Notes: generated by a model not told the origin, from the sequence alone. DNA of 11,886 bases from Planctomycetota bacterium (GCA_030740295.1 JASLXP010000859.1:1-11886); one strand, 5' to 3'; positions 1-5,236 are shown, counted from the first letter of the stretch. Numbers and translations are program-made.

Positions 1-764
1 CGCTCGCGAATCAGGCGTGCCATGCGGCGCAACTTTGGGTCGGGGATGTAGCGCGTGATATCTTCCCAACTCGCCGTGCCGCACCAATGGCTCTCCAGCA
101 GGTTGAACTCACCCATGTCGCCCGTGCGGTTCATGTGGACGAGTTCGGCCAGCAACGCCTGCTCACCGGCGGCGAGGACTTTCGGGTCGTCAATGAGTGC
201 CGGCGCGAGCACCAGCGGCGTGAGATAACCGTGGACGTTCGCACCGTTGGCGCCGTTGATGTGCATCCAGGCGATGTAGCCAGCTTCCTTGCTGCCGAGA
301 TCAATCGCCTTCAACGTCTCGCGGATGATCGCGTGCGTTTCCGCCGTCAGCTTGTCGGGAGCACGCAACGCCAGCAGAATCCAGGACGTCGGTTTTCGGC
401 TTTTCTTGTTCTTCTCCCGCCAAGAGCCTACGTCGGCGAGCACACCCCGGCACTGATTCTGAATTTCCTTGTTAACCATGGCAACTTGCTGCGCGTCGCC
501 GGAAAGGAGCCGCTGGAGCTTTGAAAACTTCCCAGGTATGCCCTCGGGATTGCTTCGCCAGTTGATGCTCTGCCACATGAATGTGAGGGCCTCCTCGCCG
601 TACACGGTCCGGCCTTGGAAGAACGCTTCATCATAAATCGCCGTCCGCCATGAAAGAACATCAGGCAACGGCATGGGGTTCGGTGGCTCAGCGGCATGCA
701 ATGCGGCGAGCGACACGAGCAGCAGGGCAGTGAGGATGGTGAGTTTCATCATATGGCATTTCAT
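1..764 (-). CDS. Secreted protein of unknown function, 5' part only (C-terminus outside the window)
   Basis: The minus strand is open without a stop from position 764 to the window edge, giving 254 complete codons. I chose the ATG at 764 because GGAAGG (780-775) lies 10 nt upstream; in-frame ATGs at 752 and 749 are alternatives. The N-terminus has the form of a signal peptide: a basic start, the hydrophobic stretch LTILTALLLVSLAAL, then HAAE as a likely cleavage site, so the protein should be exported. The mature part begins EPPNPMPLPDVLSW and is mixed alpha-helical in character, with Trp-rich stretches such as FMWQSINWRSN and later a motif ESHWCGTASWEDI. I do not recognise the family. It could be a fragment of one of the large secreted helical-repeat proteins of PVC bacteria, but that is a guess. 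Codon use and GC content match the HzsA-like gene and unlike the integrase zone, so it looks like resident chromosome. Confidence 0.75.
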   Translation of the reverse strand, partial: MKCHMMKLTILTALLLVSLAALHAAEPPNPMPLPDVLSWRTAIYDEAFFQGRTVYGEEALTFMWQSINWRSNPEGIPGKFSKLQRLLSGDAQQVAMVNKEIQNQCRGVLADVGSWREKNKKSRKPTSWILLALRAPDKLTAETHAIIRETLKAIDLGSKEAGYIAWMHINGANGANVHGYLTPLVLAPALIDDPKVLAAGEQALLAELVHMNRTGDMGEFNLLESHWCGTASWEDITRYIPDPKLRRMARLIRE

Positions 765-774
765 TGTGTTTATT

Positions 775-780
775 CCTTCC
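775..780 (-). promoter_or_regulatory. Ribosome binding site deciding the start of the first gene
   Basis: GGAAGG on the minus strand lies 10 nt before the ATG at 764. No comparable purine run precedes the in-frame ATGs at 752 and 749, so it favours the longest start. Confidence 0.5.
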
Positions 781-836
781 ATTTCACAATCAAGCTTCAA
801 TGTTGAAAATATGTTTCACTATATTTCGGCATTAAT

Positions 837-1082
837 TCAATTGACCGGGCCGGGTCGGATGATTCGTGGGGCAGTTTTTATTTTTGGCCTGATTGCAAGC
901 CAGTCAACACCCTGAAATACAGGATCATCAATTTCTATTATTTCATCATCACCCCGGTAAGGACACATGCTGTCCACCCATGCGATCATTTTGCGGAGCC
1001 TGACTGCGTCGACTTTGACATCGTGGTGTTTTCCACTCGATATGCGCTCAATCAGGCGGCTCTTGTACGACAGGCTTGTCAT
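837..1082 (-). pseudogene. C-terminal fragment resembling HzsA-like/c-type cytochrome proteins (81 codons)
   Basis: This open frame encodes 81 residues with no haem motif or signal peptide. Its middle, VRLRKMIAWVDSMCPYRGDD, aligns with the region after the second haem site of the large HzsA-like protein at 5701-10311, where the text is PERDLLMAWMDGNSNYNGTW. Just before it, SSGKHHDVKVD matches VDGHDDRLPD in the same order. The remaining tail (DPVFQG, WLAIRPKIKTAP) has the look of the short conserved C-terminus seen after the haem region of such proteins. I therefore infer the last 80 or so residues of a paralogue whose front is gone, probably lost in the rearrangement that brought in the integrase next door. 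Its ATG overlaps the stop of the 43-codon ORF upstream (ATGA), so it may still be translated. A small free-standing gene is the alternative. Confidence 0.5.
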
Positions 1083-1210
1083 TGGTTCAAGAGTTCGGTA
1101 AGCGGCCGGAAAATCTTTTTGTAGTAACGCCCCTTGGACCTTACGAACAAGAATGCACTCACGAAGATGATCAGCGCGATTGGTATTAGATACGACATAC
1201 GCTCCTGCAT
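1079..1210 (-). CDS. Small single-span membrane protein candidate (43 aa)
   Basis: A short frame runs from ATG at 1210 to TGA at 1081-1079. The product starts MQERMSYL, then has a hydrophobic segment of about 17 residues (IPIALIIFVSAFLFV, residues 9-23), followed by a strongly basic patch (RSKGRYYKKIFR) and a short polar tail. That is the usual layout of a one-pass membrane peptide with its basic side in the cytoplasm. The stop overlaps the start of the next ORF by ATGA, an arrangement typical of translational coupling. Evidence against: no good Shine-Dalgarno precedes 1210. An AGGAG precedes the second Met (1198), but with only 3 nt spacing. It lies directly upstream of a probable gene remnant, so chance is possible. 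No family recognised. Confidence 0.4.
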   Translation of the reverse strand: MQERMSYLIPIALIIFVSAFLFVRSKGRYYKKIFRPLTELLNQ

Positions 1211-1241
1211 AACATATTAAGTAGTAGCTCTATTTGAGCTG

Positions 1242-1273
1242 ATATGCGCTATTGGAAATCCAAAAGTGCATAT
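1242..1273. repeat. 14-bp inverted repeat in the region upstream of the integrase
   Basis: The arms 1242-1255 (ATATGCGCTATTGG) and 1260-1273 (CCAAAAGTGCATAT) pair over 14 positions, with one A-A mismatch and one G-T wobble, around a 4-base loop AAAT. It sits in the AT-rich 124-bp gap between the divergent 43-codon ORF and the integrase. It is flanked by two partly repeated blocks containing TATTTGAG and GCTGATAT. It could be an operator, a recombinase accessory site or a folded single-strand recombination site. No T-run follows it, so it is not an obvious terminator. Confidence 0.5.
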
Positions 1274-1334
1274 TTGAGTTTGGCTGATATCATAGGTCTT
1301 TTACTTAATTCTAAGTAGTGAGATCAAGACTTCA

Positions 1335-2315
1335 ATGGCCAAGCAGGAAAAAATTCTGGACGAAGTAGTACGCGTCATTCGTGTTAAGCACTATGCAATC
1401 AAGACTGAGCGAGCTTACAAGGGATGGATAGGGAGATATATCAAGTATCACAATATGAAAAGCCGTGAGGACCTCAAGGGCGGCGAAGAAAAGATTCAGG
1501 ATTACCTGACGCATCTCGCGGTCGAAGGAAAGGTCAGCCAGTCCACCCAAAACCAGGCGTTGAATGCTCTGGCCTTTCTGTACAACCAGGTTCTTAAGAC
1601 TCCTCTTGATGACAATATCGATGCAGTTCGGGCACGCAGAAGTCAAAAGGTCCCGGTGGTTCTCACCACCGATGAGGCCGCAAAGATTATTACACTTATG
1701 TCAGGCCCGACGCAGTTGATTGTGAAGCTGCTGTACGGAAGTGGGCTGCGTATTGCAGAGGCGGTCAGACTACGAGTCAAGGATGTTGATTTTGGTATGA
1801 AGGAAATCTTGGTTCGGTCCGGCAAGGGTGATAAGGACCGCGTGACAACTTTATCCGCTGCTGCCGTTCCTTTTCTAACGGAACAGTTGGGTCGGGCCAG
1901 GACACTCCACGAGAATGATCTTCGGGAGGGATACGGCGAAGTATATCTCCCAAACGCGCTTGCCAGGAAGTTCAAGAGTGCTGCCCGTGAATGGACCTGG
2001 CAGTATGTTTTCCCTTCCCGCAGAAGATCTGTCGATCCCCGCAGCGGTAAAGAGGGGCGTCATCACGTGAATGCCAGCGTCGTCAATAAAGCAATCAAGG
2101 TGGCAGCAAGGGAGTCCGGCATTGTGAAAAACATCAGTGCCCACACATTTCGGCACAGCTTTGCCACGCACCTCCTTCAACGGGGAACTGATATCAGAAC
2201 AGTCCAGGCACTACTTGGACATGAATCTGTGACAACAACCATGATCTATACCCACATACTGAATCAAGGCGGTCATGGTGTAGTAAGTCCATTGGACGAT
2301 CTGAATGTTGACTAA
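1335..2315 (+). CDS. intI: Integron-type integrase (tyrosine recombinase, IntI family)
   Basis: A 326-residue site-specific tyrosine recombinase, close to the usual IntI length. The N-terminal SAM-like DNA-binding domain covers about residues 5-95 (ERAYKGWIGRYIKYHN). The catalytic domain follows, with all expected residues: Arg139 in GSGLRIAEA, Lys164 in GKGDKDR, His270 and Arg273 in HTFRHSFATHLL, His296 in LLGHES, and nucleophile Tyr305 in MIYTHIL. Between them, residues about 198-235 (GYGEVYLPNALARKF, then WQYVFPS, SVDPRSG) match the extra segment that separates integron integrases from XerC/D and phage integrases. The tail LNQGGHGVVSPLD is also IntI-like. Integron integrases recombine attC cassette sites with attI; I found no convincing attC array nearby, so it looks solitary. 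Its Shine-Dalgarno is weak and its base composition is more AT-rich than the flanking genes, consistent with transfer. No LexA box is obvious. Confidence 0.93.
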   Translation: MAKQEKILDEVVRVIRVKHYAIKTERAYKGWIGRYIKYHNMKSREDLKGGEEKIQDYLTHLAVEGKVSQSTQNQALNALAFLYNQVLKTPLDDNIDAVRARRSQKVPVVLTTDEAAKIITLMSGPTQLIVKLLYGSGLRIAEAVRLRVKDVDFGMKEILVRSGKGDKDRVTTLSAAAVPFLTEQLGRARTLHENDLREGYGEVYLPNALARKFKSAAREWTWQYVFPSRRRSVDPRSGKEGRHHVNASVVNKAIKVAARESGIVKNISAHTFRHSFATHLLQRGTDIRTVQALLGHESVTTTMIYTHILNQGGHGVVSPLDDLNVD

Positions 2316-2381
2316 AGGATGCAAGGCTTACGTTTTGGGAATCGAACACAGGCCAGTTGAACTCAGGAGCGATAGCGGGGT

Positions 2382-2470
2382 CTTCTGAGAAGCTCGCTGT
2401 GCGATCATGTGCCCTGCAAGCACCGAGTCGCTGTTTGTAAATGGATTGCGTGAGCAGCTTCTGAGAAGCT
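2382..2470. repeat. Pair of CTTCTGAGAAGCT repeats after the integrase
   Basis: The 13-mer CTTCTGAGAAGCT occurs at 2382-2394 and 2458-2470, 76 bp apart. The second copy extends to the perfect inverted repeat AGCTTC-TGA-GAAGCT (2456-2470). Because each copy is itself nearly palindromic, the outer AGAAGCT (2388-2394) and AGCTTCT (2456-2462) can also close a large hairpin of about 75 nt. This lies 67 bp after the integrase stop, where a recombination site might be expected, but the GTTRRRY/RYYYAAC ends of attC are absent. Confidence 0.5.
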
Positions 2471-2501
2471 TTGAGAAGGTATTGGGGCGCTGGGATGTCT
2501 T

Positions 2502-2660
2502 TCAGCTCTCAACACGATGCACAGCAATCCAAGCGCGTCCCCGGCCTCCATTCGTAGCCATTTTGAAGACCGTATGAAGGCCGAGTGTTAGTAATTCAAC
2601 CACGATGAACAGATGCCATAGTCGGATCTGAAATTTCAAGAAATTTTTTTTGAAAAACCG
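2502..2660 (-). pseudogene. Possible relic of an integrase-core (rve/DDE) transposase
   Basis: In one minus-strand frame the text RLWHLFIVVELLTLG, followed by H and later RAWIAV, resembles the beta-strand block of integrase-core transposases. There a typical run is WHLFIVVELGTRR, then a His, then AW. The spacing is a few residues off, no catalytic Asp/Glu triad can be assembled, and the frame upstream passes into a GC-rich palindromic stretch that does not look coding. I read it as a possible small decayed fragment of an insertion sequence in the mobile zone. A chance frame is a real alternative. Confidence 0.25.
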
Positions 2661-2741
2661 GATCTCGTTGTCAAAAAGGTGGGTAACCGATGGGCACACA
2701 CAGGGCGGGCCTGGGGGATATTTACACAGAATCGGCGGGGG

Positions 2742-2768
2742 GACCCTGCGGGGGGATCCCCCGGGGTC
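2742..2768. repeat. Very GC-rich hairpin
   Basis: GACCC (2742-2746) pairs with GGGTC (2764-2768), and CGGGGG (2749-2754) pairs with CCCCCG (2758-2763) around the loop GAT, with a 2-nt bulge. Within it GGGGGATCCCCC is a perfect palindrome. It is followed by TTTCAG rather than a T-run, so it would be at best a weak terminator for plus-strand transcription from the integrase. Confidence 0.45.
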
Positions 2769-2807
2769 TTTCAGAACAACAAAGTATTGGAGGAACTTTT
2801 CCGTTGT

Positions 2808-2828
2808 GTCCATTCTGTCCATTCTGTC
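2808..2828. repeat. Short tandem repeat, unit GTCCATTCT
   Basis: The 9-mer GTCCATTCT is present twice in tandem (2808-2816, 2817-2825), followed by GTC of a third unit. It lies immediately after the stop of the probable integrase tail on the minus strand. Confidence 0.6.
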
Positions 2829-2830
2829 AC

Positions 2831-2997
2831 CTACTCTCCTGCTTTCAGATTGAATCCGCCGGCAACCAGAAGAGAATGCATCGCCGCCTTAATGTGCTGG
2901 GGTAGCTCGCCCCAAGCTTCCACGATTCTGGCCAGTTCCGGGTCTAATTCTGAGCAATCTGGGCAAGCAGACCCCCAAGACGCGCCATAAGTCTTTG
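2831..2997 (-). pseudogene. 3' end of a second, probably phage-type integrase gene (remnant)
   Basis: About 55 codons on the minus strand read TYGASWGSACPDCSELDPE, then LARIVEAWGELPQHIKAAM, HSLLVAGGFN and LKAGE, ending in TAG at 2833-2831. The pattern DPELARIVEAWGELPQHIKAA resembles the short tail that follows the catalytic tyrosine in many phage-like tyrosine recombinases of PVC bacteria (remembered similarity, not a search). The frame stays open upstream to 3193, but there it runs through the antisense of the tRNA fragment, so the catalytic part is missing. I interpret it as the truncated end of an integrase left at an integration junction. Being only a tail, the family call is uncertain; it could be the end of another protein. 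Confidence 0.4.
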
Positions 2998-3016
2998 TAC
3001 CACAAGTGTCAGCCGA

Positions 3017-3062
3017 CGGACTGAAAATCCGCGTGCCGGCGGTTCGATTCCGCCCCTGCCCA
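3017..3062 (+). tRNA. 3' part of tRNA-Phe(GAA), truncated; probable attachment-site remnant
   Basis: The sequence has an anticodon stem-loop (CGGA 3017-3020, loop CTGAAAA 3021-3027 with anticodon GAA at 3023-3025, TCCG 3028-3031), a five-base variable region, and a perfect T-arm (GGCGG 3038-3042, TTCGATT, CCGCC 3050-3054). It ends with a 3' acceptor strand CCTGCCC (3055-3061) and discriminator A3062. The upstream half is not a tRNA: no GGGCAGG acceptor strand or D-arm is found at the right distance (the nearest is GGGCAAG at 2961, too far), and position 3016 breaks the anticodon stem. CCA is not encoded. A 3' tRNA half of this size is what integrases leave at one end of an island that entered a tRNA gene, and a probable integrase tail lies 20 bp away. 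Confidence 0.75.
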
Positions 3063-3067
3063 TTTAT

Positions 3068-3115
3068 AGAACAGCCGTTGAAAATGCCATATGCGGCACT
3101 TTCAACGGCTGTTCT
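3068..3115. repeat. Long perfect inverted repeat directly after the tRNA fragment
   Basis: The arms 3068-3083 (AGAACAGCCGTTGAAA) and 3100-3115 pair perfectly over 16 bp. After one mismatch, TGCC (3085-3088) and GGCA (3095-3098) add four more pairs around the loop ATATGC. No T-run follows on either strand. It begins 5 bp after the tRNA discriminator base, so it is in position to be part of an attachment site or excision-related structure. Confidence 0.8.
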
Positions 3116-3153
3116 CGCGTCTGAAGTATTTGGATTCCAGGCAGACATTGCAG

Positions 3154-3197
3154 GGGTTGGAGTAACGGCTTCAGCCGGGCCCGGACTCGCCATCCGC
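3154..3197. repeat. REP-like dispersed repeat, copy A
   Basis: The copy starts GGGTTGGAGTAACGGCT, holds the hairpin CGGCT-TC-AGCCG, and ends with CGCCATCCGC. It shares these blocks in the same order with copy B, 112 bp further on, differing mainly in the hairpin loop and a few bases. No coding frame seems meaningful here. Confidence 0.7.
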
Positions 3198-3265
3198 TCA
3201 GAGATCCCGGCTCTTGGTGCCGAATCATAAGATCAAACCTGGAGCTTCCAGTCTTGCCGGAGCAA

Positions 3266-3332
3266 GGGTTGGAGTAACGGCTAAATTTAGCCGGGCTCGA
3301 TTCGCCATCCGCATGAAGGCGAAACGGCGGAT
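3266..3332. repeat. REP-like dispersed repeat, copy B with second hairpin
   Basis: The copy starts GGGTTGGAGTAACGGCT like copy A, but its hairpin is the perfect 16-base palindrome CGGCTAAATTTAGCCG (3277-3292). After the shared end CGCCATCCGC (3303-3312), CATCCGC pairs with GCGGATG (3326-3332) to form a second hairpin missing from copy A. A further GGAGTAAC occurs at 3379, 108 bp after the one at 3271, so the core recurs at about 110-bp spacing three times. Confidence 0.65.
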
Positions 3333-3487
3333 GTTTGTTGAGATGGGCAAGCAACACCAGTTCCAAGCGCGGAATTGCGGAGTAACTGGTAGGCCAGATT
3401 TCAACGTTTGCGTGATATCCGACTATCAGCACGTCTGGGGTCGCGGATTCAATGAGATGGGTCTTTTGAACGACTGATGAGCCGCAG

Positions 3488-4513
3488 CTACCGCCGACCT
3501 TGGAGGACGACGCGGAAGCCTAAGCTGTTGAGACGCTGCGAGGGCCTGCCCCTGCCGCGGAAAGCGGAACGGCAGCCCCTGGCATTGGTGAACCAGCTAC
3601 CTCCACGAGACACGCGAAGACTGCCCGTGGCAGGGCCTGCTGGGTCAACAACGGTCTTTGAGGAATAATCCCCATACCAGTCCGAACACCATTCCCACAC
3701 GTTGCCATGCATATCGTAAAGGCCCCAATCGTTGGGCTTCTTCAGCCCGACCGGATGAGCATACTTTTCTCCCGCGACCAACGCATTGCCGTGTAACCAG
3801 GCATAGACTCCCAGGAAGACGGAGTTGTCGTCTTCGCCGTAGCAAAAGCGTGTGGCCGTGCCTGAACGGCATGCGTATTCCCATTGGGCCTCGGTAGGAA
3901 GGGCAAAGGTCGTAGTTTGTAATGCGGGCACTCCGTGACCGCTTTTATCTTGTCGCGGAGCGCCAAGACCACTCAGCTTCTTAAGAAACTCCTGGCAGTC
4001 TTGCCACGAAACGTGAGTCGCGGCATGCCGTGGATTTTCCTTCGTGAAATTATCTGGCTTCCAGCGCTCATCGCCCTTCCATGGCTCGCCCTTCCAGGGC
4101 TCTTTGCCCATGACCTTCTTCCACTCGGCCTGAGTCACCTCGTACTTCCCGATGTAAAAGGGGCGCGAGAGGGTGACCTTATGTTGTGGCTCACTACTAC
4201 TCCCATACTTCTCATTGTCCGGGCCGCCCATCATGAAGGAACCGGCACGGCACAGGACGAGATGGATGCCGGTGACCTTGTGCCGGATCTCAAGGGGAAG
4301 GCCCGAGTCTTTATCGAATCCCAATCGAACGGTGTTGCCGTAAGCGTCTTTGCTCTTCGAAGGAATCTCGAAATCATGAGAAAGCTTGTCCGGAAGTTTG
4401 GATTTCTCGAGACGATTCTCCTCGGCCCGACTGAGAGCTGGACAACAGAACGAGAGCAGTAAAGAAACCCGGGGAAGCAGTCGGTAAGTCATGCCTTCGG
4501 CCACATTTGTCAT
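3488..4513 (-). CDS. Exported FGE/SUMF1-family protein, formylglycine-generating-enzyme-like but lacking one catalytic Cys
   Basis: 341 residues. The N-terminus (MTYRLLPRVSLLLSFCCPAL, then SRA-EEN) reads as a signal peptide, so the protein probably acts outside the cytoplasm. Residues about 85-337 form an FGE-sulfatase (SUMF1) domain: VLCRAGSFMMGG, FYIGKYEVTQAEWKKVM, HVSWQDCQEFLKKL, ALPTEAQWEYACRSG, WGLYDMHGNVWEWCSDWYG and SRGGSWFTNARGCRSAFR. True FGE oxidises a sulfatase cysteine with two active-site Cys five residues apart. Here the first position is Thr309 and only Cys314 remains, so sulfatase activation is unlikely and another FGE-fold role is more likely. The domain contains a duplicated EPWKG. 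The ATG at 4513 lies 3 nt after the doxX-like stop, indicating an operon; the in-frame ATG at 4492 is an alternative start. No sulfatase gene is nearby. Confidence 0.9.
   Translation of the reverse strand: MTNVAEGMTYRLLPRVSLLLSFCCPALSRAEENRLEKSKLPDKLSHDFEIPSKSKDAYGNTVRLGFDKDSGLPLEIRHKVTGIHLVLCRAGSFMMGGPDNEKYGSSSEPQHKVTLSRPFYIGKYEVTQAEWKKVMGKEPWKGEPWKGDERWKPDNFTKENPRHAATHVSWQDCQEFLKKLSGLGAPRQDKSGHGVPALQTTTFALPTEAQWEYACRSGTATRFCYGEDDNSVFLGVYAWLHGNALVAGEKYAHPVGLKKPNDWGLYDMHGNVWEWCSDWYGDYSSKTVVDPAGPATGSLRVSRGGSWFTNARGCRSAFRGRGRPSQRLNSLGFRVVLQGRR
4071..4100. repeat. 15-bp tandem duplication inside the FGE-like gene
   Basis: Two 15-bp units, TCGCCCTTCCATGGC and TCGCCCTTCCAGGGC, lie head to tail with one mismatch. 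On the coding strand they specify the repeated EPWKG within KEPWKGEPWKG, around residues 138-147. The frame is kept. Confidence 0.7.
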
Positions 4514-4516
4514 GTA

Positions 4517-4942
4517 TTATTTATCTTTCTTGTCGAACAACTTCTCATCCAACGAGTGCTTACCAGGACCAATAAGCAACAGACTGAAAAAGAGAATGGC
4601 CGCCTCAAGGGCATGAGAATACTTCACAAATGGATCACCCATATTCAGATGCATCAGGGCGGCTACAACCATTGTGCTAAACAGAAAGAAGCATGCAGGG
4701 CGCGTGAAAAGGCCAAGCACTAATAACAGACCGCCAGCAAATTCAGAGATTGCAGCCATAAAGCCCATGAAGGTTGGCGCAAAACTCACACCCATGGCTG
4801 ACAAAGCTCCACCAAGCTTTGTCCATGCTTCCGTTCCTGCGGCCAGTTTTGGGAATCCATGACACATGAACATTATTCCGATGCCAAACCTCAATATGAG
4901 AAGGCCTATGTCACGTTGTTTGTCGAGTTTGTGAAATATCAT
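4517..4942 (-). CDS. DoxX-family small membrane protein
   Basis: I chose the ATG at 4942, giving 141 residues, because AAAGGAG (4955-4949) lies 6 nt upstream; the frame is open further upstream to 5011, but that extension is polar and has no ribosome site. The protein has four hydrophobic segments: IGLLILRFGIGIMFMCHG, the FAPTFMGFMAAISEFAGG region, LLLVLGLFTRPACFFLFSTM and LEAAILFFSLLLIGPG. Typical DoxX-family motifs are HGFPKL near the end of the first span, EFAGGLLLVLGLFTR and a final GPGKHSLD. DoxX/DoxD-like proteins are integral membrane proteins, in some cases subunits of quinone-linked oxidoreductases, but most have no proven reaction. It is the first gene of a tight minus-strand pair with the FGE-like gene. 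Two 12-bp palindromes about 190 bp upstream may control the pair. Confidence 0.88.
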   Translation of the reverse strand: MIFHKLDKQRDIGLLILRFGIGIMFMCHGFPKLAAGTEAWTKLGGALSAMGVSFAPTFMGFMAAISEFAGGLLLVLGLFTRPACFFLFSTMVVAALMHLNMGDPFVKYSHALEAAILFFSLLLIGPGKHSLDEKLFDKKDK

Positions 4943-4948
4943 GATCTT

Positions 4949-4955
4949 CTCCTTT
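4949..4955 (-). promoter_or_regulatory. Strong Shine-Dalgarno of the doxX-like gene
   Basis: AAAGGAG on the minus strand is spaced 6 nt from the ATG at 4942. It decides this start over the upstream in-frame ATG at 5011. Confidence 0.75.
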
Positions 4956-5127
4956 GCAAATGCTTCGGCTGGGACAAGGGGCTTGCGCCCTTCCCCCTGG
5001 GAACCGGACAAGACAGTTTTCCATCATCCGACTGGAGCACTTGTAAGGCCATGCTCTTTTGAGAGTCAGCGCATCGACATTTGAGCTGAGAAGCGCGAGA
5101 GCCCGGGATGTCATTCATGAGTAGTTG

Positions 5128-5154
5128 CTGAACGTTCAGATACAAGAATTCTTG
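5128..5154. promoter_or_regulatory. Two adjacent perfect 12-bp palindromes, candidate operators
   Basis: CTGAACGTTCAG (5128-5139) and CAAGAATTCTTG (5143-5154) are each perfectly self-complementary and are separated by 3 bp. They lie upstream of the doxX-like gene (minus) and about 50 bp before the promoter-like boxes of the candidate RNA (plus). Symmetric 12-mers like these are typical of dimeric repressor or activator sites. No regulator gene is in the window. Confidence 0.45.
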
Positions 5155-5201
5155 GGCTGTCGGCTGTCCTTTCACTGTTTTTGACTGAAATCGACGACTT
5201 C

Positions 5202-5231
5202 ATTTGACCTGGTCGAATTTGACCTTATGAA
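5202..5231 (+). promoter_or_regulatory. Sigma70-like promoter for the candidate RNA, with a direct repeat
   Basis: TTGACC (5204-5209) and TATGAA (5226-5231) are separated by 16 bp. This fits a housekeeping promoter whose start would fall near 5237-5239, exactly where the predicted RNA fold begins. The spacer contains a second copy of ATTTGACCT (5202-5210 and 5217-5225), which also makes GGTC...GACC symmetry and could be a regulator site. Confidence 0.4.
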
Positions 5232-5236
5232 TTCTT

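Noticed and set aside
87..524. Plus-strand frame of 145 codons at the window start
   Set aside because: It is antisense to the secreted protein read from 764 to the edge, which has a signal peptide and ribosome site.
2356..2362. GTTGAAC matching the integron core-site pattern GTTRRRY shortly after the integrase
   Set aside because: A 7-mer this degenerate is expected about once per kilobase by chance, and no matching RYYYAAC partner at attC distance or flanking symmetry was found.
2594..2600. ATTCAAC matching RYYYAAC, as a possible attC left end
   Set aside because: No GTTRRRY follows within typical attC length, and the sequence between does not fold like an attC.
2961..3062. A complete tRNA starting at GGGCAAG (2961)
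   Set aside because: The span would be 102 nt with no D-arm and no long variable arm, and the acceptor has a mismatch; only the 3' part is tRNA-like.
3154..3386. CRISPR-like array suggested by three evenly spaced cores
   Set aside because: The conserved part beyond the 8-bp core is shared by only two copies, the interval is about 110 bp, and there are no uniform repeats and spacers or cas genes.
3064..3432. Minus-strand frame of 122 codons across the repeats
   Set aside because: It is composed of the inverted repeat and the two REP-like copies, and similar peptides arise in other frames because of the palindromes.
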